The translations under genes and the position numbers were made by a program. Shown piece after piece: positions 7,963 to 16,604 of a stretch of 64,000 nucleotides of DNA (positions are counted from its first letter, which is position 1; each line of letters starts with the position of its first letter). The notes beneath the pieces are model-generated. The model saw only the letters and a program-made list of their open reading frames with translations, had not been told where the DNA came from and made no database searches. This DNA is from Bacteroidales bacterium (GTDB lineage Bacteria > Bacteroidota > Bacteroidia > Bacteroidales > WCHB1-69): NCBI GenBank assembly GCA_024685175.1, contig JAIKWD010000012.1, positions 1-64,000 of the forward strand. Direction: 5' to 3'.

Positions 7963-10900
7963 TTATTGGTTTGTGTCTTGCTGGGCAAGTTGTTGGGGTT
8001 TGTCTAATCCGTTGTAGAAGTTGCGATAAGCGGCACCCAGTTGCGGGTTGATGCCATCAAGGGACTTCAAGTTGCTTTCGGCCAAGGATTGCATCTTCTT
8101 GGCTAGGGCTTCGTCGCCACATCTGTGGGCAATGTTCTGCAACTGATGCAACTCTTGGAAGATGTTAGCCACAGCCTGCTGGTCAAAGTCGGGCTGACGG
8201 ACGACACGCGCAATCTCATTGCTAAGCTTCTGCGCATAATACGGAGCCATCTTGTCCAACTTGATTTTACGGTAACTGGATTCAATACTGTTGTCCGGGA
8301 ACTTGATTTCGGTCATCATAAAGTTCAGGAACATCAAGTCATAGCGGATGTTGTCGGAATGGATATCCAACGTATGCTCGTCGCATTTGTTGTACCACTC
8401 GAAGAGTTCGGCATACTCTTCAACTATTCTGTTAGCCATCTCCATGGCTTTCTTGTTAGCGGAAGGCGTTTTTATCTTGAGATAGTCCTGCAAATAGATA
8501 AGGCTGTTTTGTGTATAACCATACATATTGGACATCACCGACAAATACGGATAGATGTTGTCTGGAACCACCTTGTTGCCCATGTCAAAGACTTTTTCGG
8601 CTTTCTCGATCTGGCCTTCGGCAAGGAGTTGGTTGCCCAATCTATCATAGATTCTACGGGTGAGGGACACCAAACGCGTGTTATCTTCATTTTGATAGAC
8701 TCGAGGATCATTGAAGCCACCCCAGTAATACGGGTAAGCCTCGCCTTTCTTGGCGTCCGGATGATTGATGAGATCAACGCGACTATGGTCGAGATAGACA
8801 TTCATCAAGTTATCATAAAGTCGGTCTGAATTCACTCTACCGATATCGTAGCCAGAGCTGCGAGGGCTCTTGATAGGCACCAGTCGATAAGCGAAGCCTT
8901 CCAGCTGGAAGTACTCTTCAAGGCCAAGGTAGGCCTCTGAGCCTGTGGTAGATGCATAGTAAATAGGACGTTCCCAGTTGTTGTTGGCCAGAATATCCAT
9001 CATAACGATGTAAGCCTTTGCCAGAGTTCTGACACTTGAGCCTCCCAAATTCCATTCCAGTTTGTCAACTATGAGGGCTGAATCCTTCGGATTAACCGTA
9101 CCATTAGCCAACACTTTCTCCTTGTCAACTTTCAAAGAGAAGCTAGCAGGAATGGCGCGGCCGTTGGAACGATATCCTTTATCCTGTGAAAGCAACAATA
9201 ACACACGGGTATTGTCAAACTGAGGATCTTTTATATAATCCATGACGGCATTCAAATCAAGGAATTGATTGTTGCCAGGTTCCAAATACATCGCATCACG
9301 GGTGCCATCCTTGTATTGGTTCCACGTCATAGAAATTGGCAATGGTTTGGATTGGTAAGCTTGGCGCTTCATCTGGTCCACATACCAGCTAGTGCTGAGC
9401 AAGGAGAGGTTACAGACACGCACGTCGGTACGATAGCCTTCCACCTCTTGGACGTACCAAAGCGGGAAGGTATCGTTATCACCCAAGGTAAAGAGGATGG
9501 CGTTGGGTTCGCAAGAGTCGAGGTAGTTTTTGGCAATGGCCAAGGCCGTGTAGCGGTTTGATCGATCATGATCGTCCCAGTTTTGACTAGCCAGAACGCT
9601 CGGCACGGCGACAAAGCAGATTACGGTTGTCAGCGCGGCACCGGCCACTTGCATGCTCTTGCTCTTGAACTTCTCGAACAGCTCGTAGATAGCCAGAACG
9701 CCAAACCCTATCCAGATGGAGAACGCATAGAACGATGCGGCAAAAGCATAGTCACGTTCACGCGGTTGGAAAGTATACATGTTCACGTAGAAAGCGATAG
9801 CCAAACCTGTCATGATAAACAACATAAACACCACGAAAGCGTTGGGCGTGTCCTTCCGCGTCTGATACACGATGCCTATCAGGCCCAACAACAACGGCAA
9901 CAAATAATAAGTGTTGTGTCCAGGACGTTTCAGAGGCAATGGCAGATTCGATTGCTCGCCCACCATGGCCTTGTCAATGAACGGAATACCACTAATCCAG
10001 TTGCCATTCATATTATCCCCACGACCTTGCAAATCATTCTGCCGACCTGAAAAGTTCCACATGAAGTAACGCCAATACATATAACCAAACTGATAGGTTT
10101 GCAAGAAGGTGATATTCCGACGCCACGAGGGTACTTCATTGCGCGCCAATGCACGACGGTTTTCCTTATCAGATGAACTATTCGAATTGTAGCGATTGTT
10201 CAACCAGTTGACATATTCGGCTTCTTTCTCGGAAGACCACATTCTCGGGAAGAGCATACAGTCAGCAGGATCGTATTTGGTCTTCTCGGATTTCCTGTTG
10301 TTGGAGATTACATAGCGCTTTTTCTCTTTGTCTTTGACATACACCGGCTTGCCGTCTTCGCTGCCGATTGCCCTGGAATTGTAGCTTTGACCGTAGAACA
10401 ATGGATAGGAACCATATTGTTCACGATTGAGGTAAGCCAACAGTGCCACGGCATCTTCCGGGTTGTTCTCGTCAATGGTAGGATTGGCGTTGGAACGAAT
10501 CACCAAGGTGAAGAATGTGGAGTAACCTACCAACAACATTGCAAAACAGAAAGTAGCAGTCAACAAGATAGGCTTGCTCTTCTTGTAGCCGGCATAAATA
10601 CCCCAAGCGATGAGGCCGATGATGAGAGCAAAGAAGATAATCGTACCCGAGTTGAACGGCATGTGGAGTGAGTTGACGAAGAAGAGGTCAAACTTTCCAG
10701 CCAGGTTCACCACTTGCGGAATAATGCCCCACAAGATGAGTCCGAGCAGCACCACGGAGCCGATCAAGGAGAGGAATACACCCCATTCGGCTTTCGACTT
10801 CAACGTGCCTTTCTTTGCGCAGAGCACGAACAAAGGAATGGTGATGAAAATCCATATCAGGAACATCCACAAGGGCGAGCAGAAGAAGGCAAAGAAGAAA

Positions 10901-11592
10901 GAGATGATGGCAAACGAGAGCACGGCGCCCATTCCAGTGGCGTTCTTGGAGAGTTTGTAGTAGACGATGAGCACGATGGCCGGCAACGTCAGCAAGTTCA
11001 ACAAGTGCACACCGATGGAGAGACCTACCAAGTAAGCAATCAATACAATCCAACGGTTAGGGTTGACATTCTCCTTGGGGTTGTCATACTCTTCGTCCCA
11101 CTTCAGGATGCACCAGAACACCAGTGCGGTGAAGAAGGATGACATAGCGTAAACTTCGCCTTCCACCGCAGAGAACCAAAAAGTGTCGGTGAAAGCATAG
11201 GCCATGGAGCCGACCAAGGCGGCGCCCATCACGGCGATGGCGCGCGGCAGGGTCATATCCCCATACTTGGCCGTCAACTTGCGGGCCAAGCGTACAATGG
11301 TGAAATACAACAACATAATGGTCAAACCACTACAGACGGCTGACATACAGTTCACGCAGAAGGCCATCTTTGTCGGGTCGCCACCGGCAAACAAGGTGCA
11401 GATGCGTCCGATGATCTGGAACGTCGGTGCTCCAGGCGGGTGTCCTACCAACAGTTTGGAGGTTGTGGCAATATACTCGCCACAGTCCCACCAAGACACC
11501 GTCGGCTCAGCCGTCATAATATACACGGCCGACGCCACGATGCCTATAATGACACCGAGGATCGTGTTGATCAATTTGAATTTCTTACTCAT
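7963..11592 (-). CDS. DUF2723 membrane protein, probable TMEM260-type O-mannosyltransferase
   Basis: This 1209-residue protein has about a dozen membrane helices in its first 650 residues, a conserved first loop with SWWDCGEYIATTSKL and a GHPPGAPTF motif, and a long soluble C-terminal region (about 700-1209) with alpha-helical, TPR-like character. It belongs to DUF2723, whose eukaryotic relative TMEM260 is a protein O-mannosyltransferase using a lipid-linked sugar donor. In Bacteroidota it is a candidate for protein O-glycosylation at the inner membrane; that function is inferred. It lies 32 bases after pheS, in an operon with housekeeping genes. Confidence 0.85.
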   Translation of the reverse strand: MSKKFKLINTILGVIIGIVASAVYIMTAEPTVSWWDCGEYIATTSKLLVGHPPGAPTFQIIGRICTLFAGGDPTKMAFCVNCMSAVCSGLTIMLLYFTIVRLARKLTAKYGDMTLPRAIAVMGAALVGSMAYAFTDTFWFSAVEGEVYAMSSFFTALVFWCILKWDEEYDNPKENVNPNRWIVLIAYLVGLSIGVHLLNLLTLPAIVLIVYYKLSKNATGMGAVLSFAIISFFFAFFCSPLWMFLIWIFITIPLFVLCAKKGTLKSKAEWGVFLSLIGSVVLLGLILWGIIPQVVNLAGKFDLFFVNSLHMPFNSGTIIFFALIIGLIAWGIYAGYKKSKPILLTATFCFAMLLVGYSTFFTLVIRSNANPTIDENNPEDAVALLAYLNREQYGSYPLFYGQSYNSRAIGSEDGKPVYVKDKEKKRYVISNNRKSEKTKYDPADCMLFPRMWSSEKEAEYVNWLNNRYNSNSSSDKENRRALARNEVPSWRRNITFLQTYQFGYMYWRYFMWNFSGRQNDLQGRGDNMNGNWISGIPFIDKAMVGEQSNLPLPLKRPGHNTYYLLPLLLGLIGIVYQTRKDTPNAFVVFMLFIMTGLAIAFYVNMYTFQPRERDYAFAASFYAFSIWIGFGVLAIYELFEKFKSKSMQVAGAALTTVICFVAVPSVLASQNWDDHDRSNRYTALAIAKNYLDSCEPNAILFTLGDNDTFPLWYVQEVEGYRTDVRVCNLSLLSTSWYVDQMKRQAYQSKPLPISMTWNQYKDGTRDAMYLEPGNNQFLDLNAVMDYIKDPQFDNTRVLLLLSQDKGYRSNGRAIPASFSLKVDKEKVLANGTVNPKDSALIVDKLEWNLGGSSVRTLAKAYIVMMDILANNNWERPIYYASTTGSEAYLGLEEYFQLEGFAYRLVPIKSPRSSGYDIGRVNSDRLYDNLMNVYLDHSRVDLINHPDAKKGEAYPYYWGGFNDPRVYQNEDNTRLVSLTRRIYDRLGNQLLAEGQIEKAEKVFDMGNKVVPDNIYPYLSVMSNMYGYTQNSLIYLQDYLKIKTPSANKKAMEMANRIVEEYAELFEWYNKCDEHTLDIHSDNIRYDLMFLNFMMTEIKFPDNSIESSYRKIKLDKMAPYYAQKLSNEIARVVRQPDFDQQAVANIFQELHQLQNIAHRCGDEALAKKMQSLAESNLKSLDGINPQLGAAYRNFYNGLDKPQQLAQQDTNQ

Positions 11593-11624
11593 AAGGTTAT
11601 AGAATTTTTAAATTTGATTCAAAA

Positions 11625-12647
11625 CTATTTTGTGGCAGCCTTGAACTGCTGCAAGAAACGAACATCATTCTCGAAATAGAGACGAATATCGTTGGTCGTG
11701 TACTTAAGCATGGTCATTCTCTCGATACCGAGACCGAAGGCGAAACCGCTGTACTTGTTAGGATCTATACCACAATTTTCAAGCACGTTGGGGTCTACCA
11801 TACCGCAGCCCAGAATCTCCACCCAGCCAGTGTGTTTGCATAGGTTGCAACCCTCGCCACCGCAGATGTAGCAGGAAATGTCCATCTCGGCAGACGGCTC
11901 CGTGAAAGGGAAGTAGGAGGGACGCAAACGGATGCGCACGTCGGGGCCGAACATTCGTTGTGCAAAATAGAGCAGCGTCTGCTTCATATCGGCGAAAGAG
12001 ACGTTCTCGGCCACATAGAGACCTTCCACCTGGTGGAAGATGCAGTGGGCGCGGGAAGTAATGGCCTCGTTGCGAAACACACGGCCCGGGCATATCACAC
12101 GGATGGGCGGCTGTTGGTTTTCCATCGTACGAACCTGCAACGATGAGGTATGCGTACGCAACAGGATGTCGGGATGCAACTCCACAAAGAACGTGTCCTG
12201 CATATCGCGGGCAGGATGCTCCTCGGCAAAGTTAAGCGCAGTGAACACGTGCCAGTCGTCTTCGATATCGGGACCGGTAACGGCCGTGTAACCAATGTCT
12301 TCGAAGATGCGACGCACCTGATTCATCATAATGGAGATCGGATGCATGGAGCCCATGGCAATATTACGAGAAGGACGGGTCACATCGGCGATGCCACTAT
12401 GGGCACAAGCAGCAGCCTCAAGTTTGCCTCTGTACTCCTCCAGACGCTGTTGTGCTTTGTCTTTCAACTCATTGACCATCTGCCCGAAAGACTTACGCTC
12501 TTCGGGGGCAATATCCTTGATCTGACTGAACATTGACTGCAATTCACTCTTCTTGCTCAAGAATTGCAGGCGGAACTGCTCCATAGCCTCCGCATTCTCA
12601 ATCTTGTAACTCTCGATTTCTTTTCTTATTTCGTCAATTGATTTCAT
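11625..12647 (-). CDS. pheS: Phenylalanyl-tRNA synthetase alpha subunit
   Basis: This 340-residue protein has the N-terminal coiled coil (1-90) and class II catalytic core of PheS: DDWHVFTALNF, the motif 2 region AHCIFHQVEGLYV and motif 3 GFAFGLGIERMTMLKY. It charges tRNA-Phe as a heterotetramer with PheT, which is not in this window. It follows the cyclophilin gene by 17 bases. No T-box or attenuator leader was seen. Confidence 0.97.
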   Translation of the reverse strand: MKSIDEIRKEIESYKIENAEAMEQFRLQFLSKKSELQSMFSQIKDIAPEERKSFGQMVNELKDKAQQRLEEYRGKLEAAACAHSGIADVTRPSRNIAMGSMHPISIMMNQVRRIFEDIGYTAVTGPDIEDDWHVFTALNFAEEHPARDMQDTFFVELHPDILLRTHTSSLQVRTMENQQPPIRVICPGRVFRNEAITSRAHCIFHQVEGLYVAENVSFADMKQTLLYFAQRMFGPDVRIRLRPSYFPFTEPSAEMDISCYICGGEGCNLCKHTGWVEILGCGMVDPNVLENCGIDPNKYSGFAFGLGIERMTMLKYTTNDIRLYFENDVRFLQQFKAATK

Positions 12648-12664
12648 AACATTCCAAATTCCTA

Positions 12665-13384
12665 TTATTCAACCACAATGGCACTGATAATCTTGATGTC
12701 CTTCAAGGGTCTGTCGTAGCCGTCTTTCTCCTGGGCCGCGATCTTGTCCACCACTTCCATACCCGACACGACCTCGCCGAACACGGTGTAGTCGCCGTCA
12801 AGGAACGGTGCGCCGCCAACGGTAGTATAGGCCTGACGCTGTTCAGGAGAGAAGCTCTTGCCCGTGCGAGCGGCAATCATATCCAACTTGTCGGGAGAAT
12901 AGACCTCGCCGTCCACGATGTAGAATTGGGAGCCGGAAGAGGCCTTGGCAGGATTGTTGTCACGAGCGGCAGCCACCGCACCACGTTTGTGGTAGAGCGA
13001 CGGCACGAACTCGGCAGGCACACGGTACCCGGGACCGCCCATACCGAGACGCTGGCCCGGCTTGGCAGTCTTGGAATCCGGATCGCCAGTCTGGATCATA
13101 AAGCCCTTGATGATACGATGAAACAAAACATCGTTGTAATAGTTCTCTTTCACCAATTTGACAAAATTGTCGCGATGTTGCGGTGTCTCATTGTAGAGGG
13201 CAATCGTGATGTCACCCATAGAAGTCTTGATAAGTATCTGTGTCATAGGTTCTTTTTTGGATTCTTCCGGTTTGGATTGATCTTGGACCTGTTGCTTTTC
13301 TGCGGGCGCAGTGTTCTTGGGAGAAGAACAAGCAGCCATCACAAACAGGGCAAGCAAAAGCATAGAAGTTTTAATAATCTTCAT
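12665..13384 (-). CDS. Cyclophilin-type peptidyl-prolyl isomerase, lipoprotein
   Basis: This 239-residue protein starts with a lipoprotein signal (hydrophobic segment ending VMAAC, acylated Cys at 19) and a Lys/Glu/Gln-rich linker to about residue 45, followed by a cyclophilin domain with FHRIIKGFMIQTGD. The active-site arginine and the GGPGYRVPAEF region are present. It should act in the periplasm, tethered to a membrane, assisting folding of exported proteins. It is the first gene of the operon running through pheS, DUF2723, elbB and aroK. Confidence 0.93.
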   Translation of the reverse strand: MKIIKTSMLLLALFVMAACSSPKNTAPAEKQQVQDQSKPEESKKEPMTQILIKTSMGDITIALYNETPQHRDNFVKLVKENYYNDVLFHRIIKGFMIQTGDPDSKTAKPGQRLGMGGPGYRVPAEFVPSLYHKRGAVAAARDNNPAKASSGSQFYIVDGEVYSPDKLDMIAARTGKSFSPEQRQAYTTVGGAPFLDGDYTVFGEVVSGMEVVDKIAAQEKDGYDRPLKDIKIISAIVVE

Positions 13385-13438
13385 AACTATTTAATTTTTG
13401 ATAAGTTATTCTTTTGCATTGTATGCTAAAAGAATTGG

Positions 13439-13446
13439 CAAAGATA
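13439..13446 (-). promoter_or_regulatory. Bacteroidetes -7 element (TATCTTTG) for the cyclophilin-pheS operon
   Basis: The minus strand reads TATCTTTG, a full match to TAnnTTTG, 54 bases before the cyclophilin start codon. A clear -33 TTG at the right distance is not visible. Confidence 0.5.
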
Positions 13447-13526
13447 CAAAAAATCAATAAAGGGCGGGCTCTTTATACGTAAATCGTATCGGTTATCGTT
13501 TTCCTTTCAATCAACGGCATTTTTAC

Positions 13527-13534
13527 TATCTTTG
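13527..13534 (+). promoter_or_regulatory. Bacteroidetes -7 element (TATCTTTG) for the small lipoprotein-cinA-xerD operon
   Basis: TATCTTTG lies 19 bases before the ATG at 13554. With the minus-strand element at 13439-13446 it makes a divergent promoter region. The -33 region is only a degenerate TTTC. Confidence 0.6.
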
Positions 13535-13553
13535 CCGCCTATTCAACACAGTT

Positions 13554-13724
13554 ATGAAAAAAATATTGGTTATTATCATTGGACTAGTCTTGTTGGGCAC
13601 CTCGTGCTCGCCCAAAATTGTAGGTGCACGGCCACATCGCAGGGATCGCAACTGTGGCTGCGAATATACTCCCCATGCCAATTCAACCGACTCCACACTA
13701 ACTTGTAATTATCATATATCATGA
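13554..13724 (+). CDS. Small cysteine-containing lipoprotein (56 aa)
   Basis: A 56-residue protein starts at an ATG 19 bases after a TATCTTTG promoter element. Residues 1-18 form a lipoprotein signal ending LLGTSC, with Cys 18 as the likely acylated residue. The mature part is short and polar, with a basic patch (ARPHRRDR) and three more cysteines (CGC at 34-36 and C51). Its TGA overlaps the ATG of the DUF4369 gene in ATGA, which suggests translational coupling. I do not recognise a family. The promoter, lipobox and overlap support it as a real gene. Confidence 0.75.
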   Translation: MKKILVIIIGLVLLGTSCSPKIVGARPHRRDRNCGCEYTPHANSTDSTLTCNYHIS

Positions 13725-14479
13725 GAAAATTCCTTTGGATATTCATAGCGGCAATTTTGTTTTTATCCTGTCAGAACAAGAAAGCCCTTATTGTCATTGA
13801 AGGAGACATCAAAGGTGTAAAAAATGAAAAAGTATGGTTAGCCTTGATTACTAATGAAGGCTTGTCCGTTATAGATTCCATGAAAATGAAGGATGGGCAT
13901 TTCCACTTTGAGCTAAAGGCCGTAGATGACGAAGCCAAAGCGCGTGCCTCCTCCCCTATGATGTACCAAATCATGCTTTCACCCTACAACACGCTCACCA
14001 CATTGGCTCAGGGCGGCGACCATATCACGATTAAAGCCAATGCAGAAAGCTTAGTCGACGGCTATCATATCACCGGAGGCGAGGAAGCTGTGCTCATGGG
14101 TCAGCTAGACAGCGCTTTGTTCGCCTTTGTCCAACCCTCCGAAGCCCTTTATCACACCTACCAGCAAAATATTGAAGACGACTCAGCACGCGCTAAAGTT
14201 GAGCAACAATATGTTCAACTTCTCGACCATCATAAGCAATTCTTGCAAAATTTCATCAAACAGCATCCCGACAAGATGGCCTCCTATGTCGCTTTCTATC
14301 AGAGTTATAATAGAAGGAGTTTTTTTGATGAGCATCAAGACAAAACTTTGCTTGAACAAATTACCCATAACTTAAAAAAACAATATCCTGAAAGCCCTTA
14401 TGTCAAGAACATGCAACGTCGTCTTGAGATGTTGGGATTGATGGAACAAGAAAGGAACTCTCGCCATGATACTCATTAA
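13721..14479 (+). CDS. DUF4369-like lipoprotein
   Basis: This 252-residue protein has a lipoprotein signal (hydrophobic residues 4-16, Cys 17 in LFLSCQNK) and an N-terminal beta-sandwich like DUF4369 (residues about 24-120: IEGDIKGVKNEKVWLAL, then DGHFHFEL). In many Bacteroidota proteins this domain precedes a thioredoxin-like reductase domain. Here it is followed only by a helical, charged region, with no CxxC motif. The gene overlaps both neighbours (4 bases before, 14 bases with cinA). Function is unknown; an outer-membrane or periplasmic location is inferred. Confidence 0.75.
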   Translation: MRKFLWIFIAAILFLSCQNKKALIVIEGDIKGVKNEKVWLALITNEGLSVIDSMKMKDGHFHFELKAVDDEAKARASSPMMYQIMLSPYNTLTTLAQGGDHITIKANAESLVDGYHITGGEEAVLMGQLDSALFAFVQPSEALYHTYQQNIEDDSARAKVEQQYVQLLDHHKQFLQNFIKQHPDKMASYVAFYQSYNRRSFFDEHQDKTLLEQITHNLKKQYPESPYVKNMQRRLEMLGLMEQERNSRHDTH

Positions 14480-15716
14480 CATTGGAGATGAACTACTTAT
14501 CGGCCAAGTGATAAACACTAACGCTGCCTTTATCGGTCAGCAACTGGCAGCTGCCGGCTACGAACTTACCGATGTGATCACCATCGGTGACGATGGTGAA
14601 ACCATTCGCAAAACTCTCGACTCCGCTTTTGCAAAGACTGACGTTGTGTTGATGACTGGCGGACTGGGGCCGACGAAAGACGATATTACCAAAAAGGTGA
14701 TCTGCGACTATTTCCATCGCGAACTGGTCATAGACGAATCAACTTTGAAATGGGTAACAGAGCTCTTTGCGGCGCGAGGCATGGAGCTCACGGAAACCAA
14801 CCGTCAGCAAGCTGCCGTACCACAAGGTTGCATTGTGCTCCCCAACACTTTGGGCACCGCTCCTGGCATGTGGATAGAACAAGACGATAAAGTGCTAGTC
14901 TCTCTTCCCGGCGTGCCTTTTGAAATGGAAAGACTCATCAAGGACGAAGTGATGCCTCGCCTGCATGCACGTTGCAATCAGCAAGGCGACATCCTCTATA
15001 AAGTGTTGCAGTGCACAAACATCACCGAAAGTGGACTTTCTGACCTTTTGGAAGAATACGAGAGCCAACTACCGTCAGAACTAAAGCTGGCCTACCTACC
15101 CAAACCTGGCATCATCCGGTTGCGGTTAACCGCCCGTGGCGACGATCCTAAAGCCCTTGCCACTACCCTTGACGAGCAATTTGAAAAGCTCAAACAGCTT
15201 ACCGCCGAATATGCTTTCACTGATGAAGACATCGAGATGGAAGAAGTCGTAGGACGTTTGTTGGTCAAGGCTGGCAAGAAGATAGCCACGGCAGAAAGTT
15301 GCACAGGTGGCTATATCGCCCATCTTATCACCAGCGTACCTGGTAGTTCCCGCTATTTTGAGGGTTCTCTCGTGTCGTACAGCAACGACATCAAGCGCGA
15401 CCTGCTGAATGTGCGCGAAGACAACCTCAAGCGCCGTGGTGCCGTGAGTGAACCGGTGGTCAGTGACATGGCCCTGAACGCAATGGGCTTATTTGACGTG
15501 GACTACACCATTGCCACCTCCGGCATAGCAGGTCCTGACGGCGGCACTCCCGAAAAGCCCGTGGGCACCGTCTGGGTCGCCGTAGCCACACCCGTTCGCC
15601 TGATCACGCACGAATTCAGATTCGGCAGCCGCATGGGACGCAAACAAATCATTGAGCGCGCTGCCCGGGCCGCCCTCAATATGCTACGCATCGAAATTGA
15701 AAAAGACTTGCGTTAA
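14466..15716 (+). CDS. cinA: CinA family protein, nicotinamide-nucleotide amidohydrolase
   Basis: This 416-residue protein is a full-length CinA: an N-terminal MoCF-type domain (1-170, with MTGGLGPTKDD and LPGVPFEM) that in homologues hydrolyses ADP-ribose, and a C-terminal NMN deamidase domain (about 255-410, with TAESCTGGYIAHLI and SGIAGPDGGTPEKPVG). It recycles pyridine nucleotides. It overlaps the DUF4369 gene by 14 bases and is followed after 6 bases by xerD. Confidence 0.95.
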   Translation: MILINIGDELLIGQVINTNAAFIGQQLAAAGYELTDVITIGDDGETIRKTLDSAFAKTDVVLMTGGLGPTKDDITKKVICDYFHRELVIDESTLKWVTELFAARGMELTETNRQQAAVPQGCIVLPNTLGTAPGMWIEQDDKVLVSLPGVPFEMERLIKDEVMPRLHARCNQQGDILYKVLQCTNITESGLSDLLEEYESQLPSELKLAYLPKPGIIRLRLTARGDDPKALATTLDEQFEKLKQLTAEYAFTDEDIEMEEVVGRLLVKAGKKIATAESCTGGYIAHLITSVPGSSRYFEGSLVSYSNDIKRDLLNVREDNLKRRGAVSEPVVSDMALNAMGLFDVDYTIATSGIAGPDGGTPEKPVGTVWVAVATPVRLITHEFRFGSRMGRKQIIERAARAALNMLRIEIEKDLR

Positions 15717-15722
15717 TTTTCG

Positions 15723-16604
15723 ATGGACCCACTCATAGCCCAGTTCAAGCAATATCTCGTCTTTGAGAAAGGCCTTTCTCCAAAGAGTGTGGAAGCTTAC
15801 CTCCATGACGTGACCCTGCTGGCCAACCATCTTGGCCATAAAGCTATTGAGACGGCCACATTGGAAGACCTACAAGATTTCTTGCATCATCTGTTCGAGC
15901 AAGGCACCGCCCCCCGCTCGCAAGCCCGCATCGTGTCTGGAATACGTGCCTTTTACCATTTCCTGCTCTATGACGGCACCCTAAAAGAGGATCCCACAGC
16001 CCTGCTCGATGCTCCTAAAATAGGCCTGCATCTGCCCGACGTACTTTCCGTGCCCGAGATAGAAGCCATTATGGATGTTATCGACCTCAGCACTCCCGAG
16101 GGCCATCGCAATCGCGCCATAGTGGAAGTGATGTACGGCTGCGGACTGCGCGTGAGCGAAGTTGTCACCCTCAAACTGTCGCACCTGTTTTTCGACGAGA
16201 GTTTCATTAAGGTGCTAGGCAAGGGCAACAAAGAACGCTTCGTGCCCATCGGATCCATGGCACAGAAAATGGTCAAACTTTACGTTGAAGGAGCACGCAA
16301 AAAGGTAAAAATCAAGAAAGGGGAGGAAGACTATCTGTTCCTAAACCGACGGGGCAGCCACCTCAGCCGCGAGATGGTCTTTATGCTTGTCAAGAAGTGG
16401 GCCAAGGAGGCAGGCATTGAAAAATCCATCAGTCCCCACACATTCCGCCACTCCTTTGCCACGCATTTGGTGGAAGGAGGCGCCGACCTGCGCGCCGTGC
16501 AACAGATGCTTGGTCATGAAAGCATCACCACAACAGAGATTTACACACATCTTGACAAGGACTATATTCGCAGCAACATCGCTCTCTTCCATCCAAGGTA
16601 CTAA
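15723..16604 (+). CDS. xerD: Site-specific tyrosine recombinase XerD
   Basis: This 293-residue recombinase has the SAM-like N-terminal DNA-binding domain (1-95) and the catalytic set R143, K167, H239, R242, H265 and Y274 (HTFRHSFATHL, LGHESITTTEIYTH). Length and sequence fit XerD, which resolves chromosome dimers at dif with XerC, rather than a mobile-element integrase; no att-like repeats were seen nearby. Its TAA overlaps the stop of the convergent flippase gene by four bases. Confidence 0.92.
   Translation: MDPLIAQFKQYLVFEKGLSPKSVEAYLHDVTLLANHLGHKAIETATLEDLQDFLHHLFEQGTAPRSQARIVSGIRAFYHFLLYDGTLKEDPTALLDAPKIGLHLPDVLSVPEIEAIMDVIDLSTPEGHRNRAIVEVMYGCGLRVSEVVTLKLSHLFFDESFIKVLGKGNKERFVPIGSMAQKMVKLYVEGARKKVKIKKGEEDYLFLNRRGSHLSREMVFMLVKKWAKEAGIEKSISPHTFRHSFATHLVEGGADLRAVQQMLGHESITTTEIYTHLDKDYIRSNIALFHPRY

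Noticed and set aside
15723..16604. Phage or mobile-element integrase
   Set aside because: Length, motifs and the housekeeping neighbour cinA fit XerD; no attachment repeats or phage genes are nearby.
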